Source of the DNA: Actinoplanes auranticolor
GTDB lineage: Bacteria > Actinomycetota > Actinomycetes > Mycobacteriales > Micromonosporaceae
Assembly (NCBI RefSeq): GCF_018332655.1
Contig: NZ_BOQL01000029.1
Span: 62,001-126,000 of the forward strand
Length of the DNA: 64,000 bases
Direction: 5' to 3'
Numbering within the stretch: the first letter of the stretch is position 1; the number at the start of each line of letters is the position of its first letter. Positions 17,501 to 25,791 of this stretch are shown one piece after another. The position numbers and the translations under genes are program-made. A model generated the notes under the pieces. It saw nothing but the letters and a program-made list of their open reading frames with translations, had not been told where the DNA came from and ran no database searches.

Positions 17501-19890
17501 TGGATGACCTGCTGGCCCGGCTGACCCTCGAACAGAAGGTGTCGCTGTTGGGCGGCCAGGACTTCTGGTCACTGCCCGCGATCGAGGAGATCGGGTTGCG
17601 CTCGCTGGTGATGTCCGACGGGCCGATCGGCGTCCGCGGCACCGGCTGGGCCCCCGACGACCCGTCGATCGCCCTGCCCAGCCCGACCGCCCTGGCCGCC
17701 ACCTGGGACCCGGCCCTGGCCCGCAAGGCCGGCCACCTGCTCGGTCAGGAGTCCCGGCGCAAGGGCGTGCACCTGCTGCTCGGCCCGACGGTCAACCTGC
17801 AGCGCACCCCGCTGGGCGGCCGGCACTTCGAGTGCTACTCGGAGGATCCGCTGCTCAGCGGCGAGATCGCGGTCGGTTTTGTGGCCGGTGTGCAGGAGCA
17901 CGGCGTCGGCACCACGGTCAAGCACCTGGTGGGCAACGACTTCGAGACCGACCGGATGACCGTCGACGTGCGGATCGGCGAGCGGGCCCTGCGCGAGGTG
18001 TACCTGGCGCCGTTCGAGCGGGTCGTGGCGGCGGGCGGCTGGGGTCTGATGAGCGCCTACAACGGCGTCAACGGCCAGCCGATGGCGTCCAACGGCCGGC
18101 TGCAGTCGGACATCCTCAAGGACGAGTGGGGTTTCGACGGCATCGTGGTCTCCGACTGGCGGGCGGCCCGGGAGACGGTTCCGGCCGCGCTCGGCGGGCT
18201 GGACATCGCCATGCCGGCGATGGAGAACCCGTGGGGGGCCAAGCTGGTCGCGGCGGTGCGGGCCGGCGAGGTGGCCGAGGAGCTGATCGACGACAAGGTA
18301 CGGCGGGTGCTGCGGCTGGCCGGCCGGGTGGGCGTGCTCGACGGCGTACCCCCGGCGGTCCTGACTCCCCCGCCGGACCTCGACGGTGACGCCGTGGCGC
18401 ACGAGGTCGCGGCCCGGTCCTTCGTGCTGGCCCGCAACGAGCGGTTCACGCTGCCGCTGGAGGCGGCGGCGCTGACGAAGGTCGCGGTGATCGGGGCGCT
18501 GGCCACCGACGCCCGGGTGCTCGGCGGCGGCAGCGCGCAGGTGGTGCCGCCGCACGTGATCTCCCCGCTGGACGGCCTCAGCCGAGCCCTGCCCGGGGTG
18601 GACGTGGTGCACGCCGTCGGCGCCGACCCGCGCCCGTTCCTGCCCGCGCTGCCGCAGCCGGCGTCGATCGAGCTGCTCGGCGCCGGGCACCGGTTCAGCG
18701 TGGACACCGCCGCGGTGCGCTGGATCGGCGACCTGCCCGCGGGCCTGGACCCGGCCGTCGTGACCGGCCTGGAGATGCGCACGACCTTCACGCCCGAGCA
18801 GGACGGCGAGCACACCTTCGCGGTGTCCGGCTTCGGCACGTTCGACCTGCGGGTGGGCGCCCAGCAGCTCTACGAAGGGACGCTGCACCCGCCCGGCGCC
18901 ACCCGCGCCGACCTGCTGCTCTCGCCGCGCGAGCAGCGCGCGGTCGTCCAGCTGACGGCCGGCGAGCCGGTCGAGATCGTGCTGCGCCAGAGCATCCAGC
19001 CGGGCATGGCCCACACGGTCAGCGCGACGCTGGGCCACCGGGCGCCGGGCGTCTCGGCGGACAGCATGATCTCCGAAGCGGTGGCGCTCGCGGCCTCTGC
19101 GGACGTCGCGGTGGTCGTCGTGGGCACGACCGAGCAGGTGGAGTCCGAGGGCTTCGACCGCACGTCACTCTCGCTGCCGGGCCGGCAGGACGAGCTGGTG
19201 GTACGGGTGGCAGCGGCCAACCCGCGCACGGTCGTGGTGGTCAACGCCGGCTCCCCGGTGCTGCTGCCCTGGGCCGACGACGTCGCGGCGGTGCTGCTGA
19301 CCTGGTTCCCGGGGCAGGAGGCCGGGGCGGCGCTGGCCGACGTGCTGCTGGGCGTCACCGAACCGGGCGGCCGGCTGCCCACCACGTGGCCGCGCCGCGA
19401 GGAGGACTGCCCGATCCTGCACGTGGTCCCCCGCGACGGCGTGGTCGCCTACGACGAGGGCGTCTTCATCGGCTACCGGGCCTGGCAGCGGGCCGGCACC
19501 ACCCCGCTGTACGCCTTCGGCCACGGCCTGGGTTACACCAGCTGGCAGTACGAGACGCTGTCGGTGTCGGCCACCGAGGCGACGGTGACGCTGACGAACA
19601 CCGGCGCCCGGTTCGGCCGCGAGGTCGTCCAGGTGTACGCCGGAGCAGACGGCGAGCCCGCGGCAGCCGACATCCCGGCCGGCGGGCTCCCGGAGCGGCC
19701 GGCCCGATGGCTGGCCGGTTTCGCGCCGGTCGAGGCCCACCCCGGCGAGACGGTGACGGTCCGTGTCCCCCTGCCGCCGCGCACCTGGCAGGTCTGGGAG
19801 GAGGGCTGGCACACCGTCGCGGGCACGTACGAGGTGACCGCGGCGCACGCGCTCGACGACCCCCGGCTGACGGCCACCCTCTCGTTCTGA
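17500..19890 (+). CDS. Glycoside hydrolase family 3 beta-glucosidase
   Basis: A 796-residue cytoplasmic GH3 enzyme from MDDLLARLTLEQKVSLLGG. It has the GH3 N-terminal barrel (KHLVGNDFETDR motif; nucleophile Asp in GIVVSDWRA), a PA14 domain inserted in the C-terminal sandwich (about residues 370-510; TFTPEQDGEHTFAVSGFGTFDLRV), and a fibronectin-III-like end domain. It should release glucose from beta-glucosides such as cellobiose. A TTG start at 17470 is possible, but the ATG has GGGAG at the right spacing. The operator at 17487-17500 predicts induction by beta-glucosides. A strong terminator follows. Confidence 0.92.
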   Translation: MDDLLARLTLEQKVSLLGGQDFWSLPAIEEIGLRSLVMSDGPIGVRGTGWAPDDPSIALPSPTALAATWDPALARKAGHLLGQESRRKGVHLLLGPTVNLQRTPLGGRHFECYSEDPLLSGEIAVGFVAGVQEHGVGTTVKHLVGNDFETDRMTVDVRIGERALREVYLAPFERVVAAGGWGLMSAYNGVNGQPMASNGRLQSDILKDEWGFDGIVVSDWRAARETVPAALGGLDIAMPAMENPWGAKLVAAVRAGEVAEELIDDKVRRVLRLAGRVGVLDGVPPAVLTPPPDLDGDAVAHEVAARSFVLARNERFTLPLEAAALTKVAVIGALATDARVLGGGSAQVVPPHVISPLDGLSRALPGVDVVHAVGADPRPFLPALPQPASIELLGAGHRFSVDTAAVRWIGDLPAGLDPAVVTGLEMRTTFTPEQDGEHTFAVSGFGTFDLRVGAQQLYEGTLHPPGATRADLLLSPREQRAVVQLTAGEPVEIVLRQSIQPGMAHTVSATLGHRAPGVSADSMISEAVALAASADVAVVVVGTTEQVESEGFDRTSLSLPGRQDELVVRVAAANPRTVVVVNAGSPVLLPWADDVAAVLLTWFPGQEAGAALADVLLGVTEPGGRLPTTWPRREEDCPILHVVPRDGVVAYDEGVFIGYRAWQRAGTTPLYAFGHGLGYTSWQYETLSVSATEATVTLTNTGARFGREVVQVYAGADGEPAAADIPAGGLPERPARWLAGFAPVEAHPGETVTVRVPLPPRTWQVWEEGWHTVAGTYEVTAAHALDDPRLTATLSF

Positions 19891-19907
19891 GAGTCCGACG
19901 CACGGAA

Positions 19908-19940
19908 ACGGGCCACGACCGGTAACCGGTCGTGGCCCGT
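19908..19940. terminator. Strong bidirectional terminator
   Basis: ACGGGCCACGACCGGT at 19908-19923 is followed after one base by its exact complement at 19925-19940, a near-perfect 33-bp palindrome. It lies between the convergent GH3 gene and the gene ending at 19953, so it can end both transcripts. Confidence 0.85.
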
Positions 19941-19952
19941 TCCTCGTGGGCG

Positions 19953-20423
19953 TCAGCTGCGGGTGACCGTCAGCTTCAGGCCTTCGTCCTGGTCGTTGGT
20001 CCAGGAGACCGCGTAGCCGGGCCAGTCGCCCTGCAGCCCGCCGTCGTCCTCGACTGTGCCGTACATCCGGTCGACCAGCGCACCGGGCACCTGCAGGGTG
20101 TCGAAGACGCAGGTCAGGGCACTTGCCGAGAGGCCGTCCGAGGACTTCTCACCGGCGCCCTTGACGGTCAGCTTGCGGTTGTTGTCGGAGAGCTTCATGC
20201 CGGTCTTGGCCGGGTCGCACTTCTGCACCGCGACGAGCAGCGGATCCTGTTCCGCCGCCGCGACGGGCAGCGTTCCGTTGTCGGCGTTGCCGTCGTCGAG
20301 GAGCTTGGGCACCAGGACGATGCCGGCCACGACGACGAGTACGGCGAAGATCACCCAGGGAATCGGGCTGCGCTTGCGAGCATGCGGAGCCGGTGCTGGT
20401 GGGAGCTGGCGGGGCTGTGTCAT
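19953..20423 (-). CDS. Membrane-anchored extracytoplasmic protein, unknown
   Basis: A 156-residue protein from MTQPRQLPPAPAP. A Pro-rich cytoplasmic N-terminus and basic stretch (HARKRSP) lead to one membrane helix (~24-44), then an extracytoplasmic domain with two cysteines (QKCDPAK, ALTCVFD). The start at 20423 has AAGGAAC upstream; the longer frame to 20573 lacks a ribosome site. I do not recognise the domain. Confidence 0.7.
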   Translation of the reverse strand: MTQPRQLPPAPAPHARKRSPIPWVIFAVLVVVAGIVLVPKLLDDGNADNGTLPVAAAEQDPLLVAVQKCDPAKTGMKLSDNNRKLTVKGAGEKSSDGLSASALTCVFDTLQVPGALVDRMYGTVEDDGGLQGDWPGYAVSWTNDQDEGLKLTVTRS

Positions 20424-20624
20424 ATGGGTTCCTTCGCGCCAGGGGAGGGGGCGGACGCGCGGACGAAAGTGTGCGCTACGACACGCGACAAGACAACGAT
20501 CACACTGCGAACTGACTAATCGGACTAGCCGACTGTGGAAATTAGTCTTACCAGACCCCTCATGATCAGTCACGCAGAGTTATATCTACCACTGTGAGGA
20601 AGCGGGGATTGACGCAGTGCAATG

Positions 20625-21398
20625 TTAGCTGACAGCGCCGCCGAGCACCCGGTAGTGGTAGTGGTGGGAATGGGCGAAACCTACCCGGGAGTACAGTTCA
20701 CGGGCGGCGATGTTGGCCTTTTCGACTTGGAGGTACAGCTCGGCGCAGTCGCGGCCCGCCGCCCAGCGCGCCGCGGCCCCGAGAACGGCGAGCGCCAGCC
20801 CGCGACGCCGGTGCTCTGGGCTCGTCGCCATGCAGAACACTCCGGCCCACTCGCCGTCGGCGACGACCATCCCGATCGCGGCGTCCCGCTCCTCGACCTC
20901 AGCCCGGACGAACGCGGCCGGTGCCGGTACCCGCGCGAGGACCTGCCGGGCCAAGGCGGAGGTGTCCCCGGGGCCGTTGAGCGACTGATGAGCAGCCAGC
21001 CACGCGGCACTCGGCACGCCTTCGACCGTCAGGCTCAGGACCGGGTCCGTGGCGGCGATCACGTCGGCCGTGGCTGCCGTCAGGACGAGGGTGGGGGCTT
21101 CGCGGCGGTAGCCGCGGGCGGCGAGTGCCGCATCCAGCTCCCGATGCTGCTCGGCCGGACCGACCTGGACGGTCACCGGCAGGCCGGCCGCGCGGTAGAA
21201 CGCCTCCACCACGTCCAGGCTGCGTTCCGGATGCCGGTCCGGCGCCGGCGGCAGGGCCGAGTTGGACCGCCGCCGGGCCACACCCGGCGTGTGCCGCAGC
21301 AGCCAGCCCGCCGCGGCCTCCGTGCGACCAGCCGGCCACGCCGCCGCGGCCGACCGTTCTATCCGGACCGCCCGCGCACCCTGCATAGGATCGAACAT
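20625..21398 (-). CDS. GNAT-family N-acetyltransferase
   Basis: A 257-residue protein with the acetyl-CoA-binding motif A (VFCMATSPEHRRRGLALAVLGAA; the R/Q-x-x-G-x-G/A loop) and motif B (AELYLQVEKANIAARELYSRVGF) in the last 90 residues. The N-terminal part looks like a second, degenerate GNAT half. The acceptor is unknown. It follows the ornithine hydroxylase by 39 bp on the same strand, so it may ride on the iron-regulated transcript, but it does not resemble the IucB/MbtK type of hydroxylamine acyltransferase. A later ATG at 21386 is possible. Confidence 0.8.
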   Translation of the reverse strand: MFDPMQGARAVRIERSAAAAWPAGRTEAAAGWLLRHTPGVARRRSNSALPPAPDRHPERSLDVVEAFYRAAGLPVTVQVGPAEQHRELDAALAARGYRREAPTLVLTAATADVIAATDPVLSLTVEGVPSAAWLAAHQSLNGPGDTSALARQVLARVPAPAAFVRAEVEERDAAIGMVVADGEWAGVFCMATSPEHRRRGLALAVLGAAARWAAGRDCAELYLQVEKANIAARELYSRVGFAHSHHYHYRVLGGAVS

Positions 21399-21413
21399 GA
21401 TCCGATCCTATGC
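21383..21413. promoter_or_regulatory. Perfect 11-bp inverted repeat at GNAT start
   Basis: GCATAGGATCG (21383-21393) and CGATCCTATGC (21403-21413) are exact inverted copies separated by 9 bp, covering the start codon and leader of the GNAT gene, in an unusually AT-rich spot after the hydroxylase stop. It may be an operator, or an RNA stem that hides the GNAT start or partly terminates the hydroxylase transcript. Confidence 0.5.
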
Positions 21414-21437
21414 ATGATTATGCGTATGAAGAAATGA

Positions 21438-22739
21438 TTAAACGCTGACCAGCGCGGGCGCTGACCGGCGGGCCACCACCGACTCCAGGATCTCGCCGAC
21501 CCGGATCGCGGTGTTCGACAGCAGCGCCGACGTGATGCCGTGGGTGTGCTCGGTGCCGCCCTGCAGATAGATGCCCACCCGCAGGCGCGGATCGGTCGCG
21601 GCGCGGTAGTCGCGCTCGACCCGCGCCCGGCCCTGCTCGTCGCGGTGGCACAGGTCGGCGAGCTCGCCGAGGATCGCGTACGGGTCGGCCTGGTGGTAGC
21701 CCGTCGCGCAGACCACCACGTCCGCCGCCAGCCGTACGGTCTCCCCGGTGACCAGCGAACGCACGCTCGCCACCACCTGGTCCGGCCCGTCGGCCACCTC
21801 GGTCAGCCGGGACACGTTGAGCATCCGCAGCCGCTGCTTGCCGAGCACCTTCTCCTGGTACGCCCGCCGGTACAGGTCGTCGATGAGGTCCATGTCCACC
21901 ACGGAGTAGTTCGTGTTGGCGTGGTAGCCCATCAGCTGCCGCTTCACGTCCTCCGGGGCCACGTAGAAGTCGTCGACCGCCGCCGGGTCGAAGATGCGGT
22001 TGGCGAAACTGCTGTCGTCGGCGGGCGAGTAGCCGTACCGGGAGAAGACCGCGCAGATCTCCGCCGTCGGGAACTCGCGGTGCAGGGTCGCGACCGCCTC
22101 GGCCGCGCTCTGCCCGGCACCGACCACGACGATCCGGCGCGGTTCCGTGCCGCGCAGCTTCGGCATGTTGTGCAGCAGGTCGCTGGTGTGCCAGATCCGG
22201 TCGGACGCCGTCACGCCCTCGGGCAGGCGCGGGCGCAGCCCGGTCCCGATCACCAGGTTGCGGGCGCGGTGGGTGCTGAGCTGCCCGCCGTGGCGCGACA
22301 GCACGTCCACTGCCATCACGTCGCCGCCGGGAGCCGCGACCGGGGTCACCGACAGCACCTCGGCGTCGTAGGTGACCTGGTCGTCGACCTGCGCGGCGGC
22401 CCACGCGAAGTAGTCGTGGAACTCGACCCGCAGCGGGAAGAGGTTCTTGTGGTTGATGAAATCGATGAGCCGGCCCTGGCTGTGCAGATAGCGCAGGAAG
22501 GTGAACTCACTGGTCGGGTTCCGCAGCGTCACCAGGTCCTTGAGGAAAGAGACCTGCATCGTGGCGTCGTCGAGGAGCATGCCGCGGTGCCAGCCGAAGC
22601 CGGCCTGCCGTTCCAGGAACCGGGTGCGCACCCTCGCATCCGGACCCCGCCCGTTGTTGTGTTCCGACACGGCGATGGCCATGGCCAGATTGGACGGGCC
22701 GAAGCCGATCCCCACGACATCGAGTTCAGGTTCAGACAT
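21438..22739 (-). CDS. L-ornithine N5-monooxygenase (siderophore hydroxylase)
   Basis: A 433-residue class B flavin N-monooxygenase that hydroxylates the side-chain amine of ornithine (NADPH, O2), the first step to all hydroxamate groups of the siderophore. It shows the FAD motif VGIGFGPSNLAMAIAV, the family stretch MQVSFLKDLVTLRNPTS, NADPH motif VVVGAGQSAAEAVATL and DVVVCATGYHQADP near the C-terminus. The ATG at 22739 has GGAGGGG upstream; the ATG at 22754 lies inside that ribosome site. The iron box at 22779-22797 lies in the gap shared with the divergent formyltransferase, so both are iron-repressed. Three hydroxyornithine residues of the predicted product depend on it. Confidence 0.95.
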   Translation of the reverse strand: MSEPELDVVGIGFGPSNLAMAIAVSEHNNGRGPDARVRTRFLERQAGFGWHRGMLLDDATMQVSFLKDLVTLRNPTSEFTFLRYLHSQGRLIDFINHKNLFPLRVEFHDYFAWAAAQVDDQVTYDAEVLSVTPVAAPGGDVMAVDVLSRHGGQLSTHRARNLVIGTGLRPRLPEGVTASDRIWHTSDLLHNMPKLRGTEPRRIVVVGAGQSAAEAVATLHREFPTAEICAVFSRYGYSPADDSSFANRIFDPAAVDDFYVAPEDVKRQLMGYHANTNYSVVDMDLIDDLYRRAYQEKVLGKQRLRMLNVSRLTEVADGPDQVVASVRSLVTGETVRLAADVVVCATGYHQADPYAILGELADLCHRDEQGRARVERDYRAATDPRLRVGIYLQGGTEHTHGITSALLSNTAIRVGEILESVVARRSAPALVSV

Positions 22740-22778
22740 GTCCGTCCCCTCCACGGCGGGGCCGACCTGACCCCAGAT

Positions 22779-22797
22779 TTCGGTTAGCCTAACCTAA
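22779..22797. promoter_or_regulatory. Iron box (IdeR/DmdR1-type), hydroxylase/formyltransferase
   Basis: TTCGGTTAGCCTAACCTAA matches the consensus TTAGGTTAGGCTAACCTAA at 17 of 19 positions. It sits between the divergent hydroxylase (start 22739) and formyltransferase (start 22843), where one repressor dimer pair can control both. The Fe(II)-bound regulator is encoded elsewhere. Confidence 0.88.
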
Positions 22798-22842
22798 GCA
22801 TCTGCGGAGGCGTCCGCAGCGCCGAGTGAGGGAGAAAAATTC

Positions 22843-23796
22843 ATGCGCGTCGTCATGTTCGGCTTCCAGACCTGGGGGCACCGGACCCTGCAGGCGTTGC
22901 TGGATTCGGCGCACGACGTGGTCATGGTGGTCACCCACCCGGTCGGCGAGGGCGCGTACGAGAAGGTCTGGTCCGACTCGGTCGCCGAGCTCGCCGAGGC
23001 CCACGGCGTGCCGGTCATGCTGCGCGAACGCCCCGACGACGAGGAGCTGTACGAGGCGCTGAAGCAGGTCGCGCCGGACGTCATCGTGGCCACCAACTGG
23101 CGCACCTGGATCCCGCCGCGCATCTTCACCCTGCCGCCGTTCGGCACCCTCAACGTGCACGACGCGCTGCTGCCGGCGTACGCGGGCTTCTCGCCCTTGA
23201 TCTGGGCTCTGCTCAACGACGAGCGCGAGGTCGGCGTCACCGCCCACATGATGGACGACACACTGGACGCCGGGCCGATCGTGCTGCAGCGCGCCGTCCC
23301 GGTCGGCCCGGCCGACACCACGACGGACCTGTTCCACAAGACGCTGGAGCTGTTCGGCCCGATCACCGTCGACGGCCTGGCGGCCATCGCGAGCGGCCGC
23401 CGCGACTTCGTGCCGCAGGACCGCTCCAAGGCGAGCTTCTTCCACAAGCGGTCGGAGGAGGACATCCGCATCGACTGGACCTGGTCGGCCGAGGAACTGG
23501 AACGGCTGGTCCGGGCGCAGTCGGCGCCGTACCCCCAGGCTTTCTGCTTCCACAAGGGACGCCGCTTGGAAATCGTCACCGCCGCGGTCTCGCAGGCGGT
23601 CTACGGCGGCACGCCGGGCCGCATCTTCTTCCGCGAGGGCGACGGCGTGGCCGTCGTGGCGGGCGCGGAAGCCCGCCGCGGCCGCAGCAAGGCGCTGCTG
23701 ATCCGCTCGGTCCGCACGGACGAGGGCGTGGAGATGCCGGCGCAGGAGTACTTCACGACGATGGGTGGCTACCTGACCAGCCACCCCGACCGCTAA
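22843..23796 (+). CDS. N5-hydroxyornithine formyltransferase
   Basis: A 317-residue relative of methionyl-tRNA formyltransferase, of the FxbA/CchA type that formylates N5-hydroxyornithine with N10-formyl-tetrahydrofolate. The catalytic triad is visible as N-x-H in TLNVHDALLPAYAGFSP and Asp in MMDDTLDAGPIV. The C-terminal domain (~residues 205-310) is the shortened Fmt-C type. GAGGGAG precedes the ATG. It shares the iron box with the hydroxylase and supplies fhOrn for NRPS module 1, whose A-domain code is the known fhOrn code. It overlaps the SDR gene tail to tail by 4 bp. Confidence 0.93.
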   Translation: MRVVMFGFQTWGHRTLQALLDSAHDVVMVVTHPVGEGAYEKVWSDSVAELAEAHGVPVMLRERPDDEELYEALKQVAPDVIVATNWRTWIPPRIFTLPPFGTLNVHDALLPAYAGFSPLIWALLNDEREVGVTAHMMDDTLDAGPIVLQRAVPVGPADTTTDLFHKTLELFGPITVDGLAAIASGRRDFVPQDRSKASFFHKRSEEDIRIDWTWSAEELERLVRAQSAPYPQAFCFHKGRRLEIVTAAVSQAVYGGTPGRIFFREGDGVAVVAGAEARRGRSKALLIRSVRTDEGVEMPAQEYFTTMGGYLTSHPDR

Positions 23797-24536
23797 CCCA
23801 GCACCAGTCCCCCGCCGACCTCGACGACCTGCCCGGTCATCGCGCCCGACCCGTCGGCGACCAGGAACCGTACGGCGGTGAGCAGGTCCGCCGGGACCAG
23901 CGTGCGCGGCACGGCCTGGGCGGCGACCAGCCCCGGATGCGGGTCGTCGCCCAGGATCTCCCGCTCGCGCTCGGTCAGGACGGCGCCGGGCGAGAGCGCA
24001 TTGACGGTGACCCCCGCGGGCCCGAAGGCCCGGGCCAGCGAGCGGGTGAGGCCGACCAGGGCGGCCTTGCTGGAGACGTACGACGGCCCGGACGGCCCGC
24101 CCAGCGCCACGGTGGCCGAGGTGACGTTGACGATGCGCCCCCAGCCCCGGGCGGCCATCCCGGCACCGAACGCCTGCGCGAGCAGCATCGGCGCGGTCAC
24201 GTTGACGGCGAACGTCTCCTGCCACTCGTCGAGCGACAAGGCGTCGACGGCGACGTTCGAGGCGCGCGAGGCGTTGTTGACGAGGATGTCGACCGGGCCG
24301 GCCCGTTCGGCGAGGGCGGAGACGGCGGCCGGATCGGCGAGATCGGCCTCGAGGATCTCGGTGCGGGCGCCACGGTCCCGGCATTGCTGCGCCACGGATT
24401 CGGCCTCGTCGGCGGCGTCCAGGTGGTGCAGGAGGAGCGTCCAGCCGGCTACCGCCAGATCGACGGCGATCGCGGCGCCGATCCCCCGCCGCGCGCCGGT
24501 CACCAGCACTCGTCGCCCCACCGCAGCATCAGACAC
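23793..24536 (-). CDS. SDR-family oxidoreductase
   Basis: A 247-residue short-chain dehydrogenase with TGARRGIGAAIAV, LVNNASRASN, VTSATVAL and YVSSKAALVGLTRSLA (YxxxK). The Arg-rich nucleotide loop suggests NADP(H). It is convergent with the formyltransferase and has no iron box, so a siderophore role is doubtful; it may be a general ketoacyl/sugar reductase carried in the same island. Confidence 0.82.
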   Translation of the reverse strand: MSDAAVGRRVLVTGARRGIGAAIAVDLAVAGWTLLLHHLDAADEAESVAQQCRDRGARTEILEADLADPAAVSALAERAGPVDILVNNASRASNVAVDALSLDEWQETFAVNVTAPMLLAQAFGAGMAARGWGRIVNVTSATVALGGPSGPSYVSSKAALVGLTRSLARAFGPAGVTVNALSPGAVLTEREREILGDDPHPGLVAAQAVPRTLVPADLLTAVRFLVADGSGAMTGQVVEVGGGLVLG

Positions 24537-24583
24537 AGCAGCAGCTTAAGGCGGCGGACGGTCCCCGTGATTCAATTCCGGCC

Positions 24584-24904
24584 GTGACCGACGACTGGCC
24601 CCTCGCCCTGCGCACCGCTCTTCGGCGCGGCCGGCTCATCGTCGCCGAGGTGCCCGCCGCGGCAGCAGGCCGCCGCGCCTGGGTCGCGGTCTACCCGCTG
24701 CCCGAGGGCGCCTTCACCGTGCTGCACCGGGAGTTCGACAACACCTACATCGACAACGACTGGTGCTTCGGACCTGACGACGGCATGACCGAGGCGCGGA
24801 GCGCGCGGGCCGGCGACGAGGGCCGCCTGGGCCGGATCCTCCGGGAGTGGGGCGTCTCCCCGGACCAGCTCACCTACGCGCACCGCACCGACTACCCGGT
24901 CTGA
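24584..24904 (+). CDS. Hypothetical protein, 106 aa
   Basis: A small soluble protein (GTG start, MTDDWPLALRTALRRGRLIVAEVPAAAAGRRAWVAVY). It has an aromatic/acidic middle (EFDNTYIDNDWCFGPDDG) and a C-terminal helix (GRLGRILREWGVSPDQL). No family is recognised. It lies alone, divergent from the SDR. Confidence 0.6.
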   Translation: MTDDWPLALRTALRRGRLIVAEVPAAAAGRRAWVAVYPLPEGAFTVLHREFDNTYIDNDWCFGPDDGMTEARSARAGDEGRLGRILREWGVSPDQLTYAHRTDYPV

Positions 24905-24926
24905 CGAAGGTCGCTACGGTTCGGGC

Positions 24927-25280
24927 ATGCAGAATGTGCCTCCTGGCCCGCGAACGGACCGTCGCCGGGATCTGGCCGGGTGGTTGCTGACGCCGCTGAT
25001 GACGCTGGTGCTCGGGCCGGCGGTGGCGGCGTCCGTGGGGCTGCTGATGGTGCTGTGGGGCGGCCTGGGCGAAGTTCCCGAGGTGTGCGCGGAGACGGTG
25101 GCCGACAACCGGTGCGAGGAGATCTCCCTCGAGATGGTCAGTCAGCACATTGCCGTCTTCGGGGTGCTGTGGCTGGCGCTGTGGTTGCTGCCGTGGTGGC
25201 GGGAACTGCGCGGGGTCCGGACCGGGATCGCGGTGCTGGCGTGCGTGGTGCTCGTGGCCGCGCCGCTGCGGATGAACTAG
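24927..25280 (+). CDS. Small membrane protein, 117 aa
   Basis: Three hydrophobic segments (~residues 15-45, 68-90 and 96-113) separated by an extracytoplasmic-looking loop with two cysteines (PEVCAETVADNRCEE). No family is recognised. It may be co-transcribed with the preceding hypothetical (22-bp gap). Confidence 0.6.
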   Translation: MQNVPPGPRTDRRRDLAGWLLTPLMTLVLGPAVAASVGLLMVLWGGLGEVPEVCAETVADNRCEEISLEMVSQHIAVFGVLWLALWLLPWWRELRGVRTGIAVLACVVLVAAPLRMN

Positions 25281-25293
25281 GAGTCGCGTCCGG

Positions 25294-25734
25294 TCACTGA
25301 AGACAGTGCACCCAGACGACCAGCTGGGTGGTCCAGGGGCCTTCTCCGCCGACCGTAAGAACGCCCAGCTCGACCCGCCGGCCGTACGCCCCGGCGGCCA
25401 GACAGGACGGCCGGTCGCCCTGATGGTCCTGGCCGGCCGCGTCGGTCCACGGCACGTCGGGGACCACCGGGATGCCTTCGCCCATACCGGGGCCCGCGTA
25501 GTCACGGCCGTCGAATCTGAACGCGATGGCCTGCACATCCCCCTGATCGGACACGGCCGCGACCCCGCTGACCGTTCCCTGCACGATGTCGGGGACGCCC
25601 CTGTCGTGGGTCAGGTACGAGGTCGCCGCCGCACCGACGAGCAGGCCGGCCGTCAGTGCCAACAGGAGGGGCAGTCTCGAGCGCCGGACCGCCACCCCGG
25701 GGACCGCGGCCGAGGGCAGCGCGGAATCAGTCAT
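25294..25734 (-). CDS. Membrane-anchored hypothetical protein, 146 aa
   Basis: One N-terminal membrane helix (residues ~20-42, RRSRLPLLLALTAGLLVGAAA), then a beta-rich extracytoplasmic domain with two cysteines (RPSCLAAG, VHCLQ at the very end). The function is unknown and no regulatory site was seen. Confidence 0.6.
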   Translation of the reverse strand: MTDSALPSAAVPGVAVRRSRLPLLLALTAGLLVGAAATSYLTHDRGVPDIVQGTVSGVAAVSDQGDVQAIAFRFDGRDYAGPGMGEGIPVVPDVPWTDAAGQDHQGDRPSCLAAGAYGRRVELGVLTVGGEGPWTTQLVVWVHCLQ

Positions 25735-25791
25735 GGCGCGAGCGTAGAGATCGGGCCTGGAGCTCGCTGCCCGCAGATCCGCCGCTGTGTG

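Noticed and set aside
20513..20547. GACTAAT...ATTAGTC inverted repeat in the 20424-20624 gap
   Set aside because: Arms are only 7 bp with 20 bp between; chance is likely. Nothing else was found in this 200-bp gap.
20625..21398. GNAT protein as the hydroxyornithine N5-acyltransferase of the pathway
   Set aside because: It lacks the IucB/MbtK-type pattern, and the formyltransferase already accounts for the single acylated residue in the predicted product.
23793..24536. SDR gene as a siderophore tailoring enzyme
   Set aside because: No iron box, opposite orientation to its neighbour, and the predicted product needs no extra reduction.
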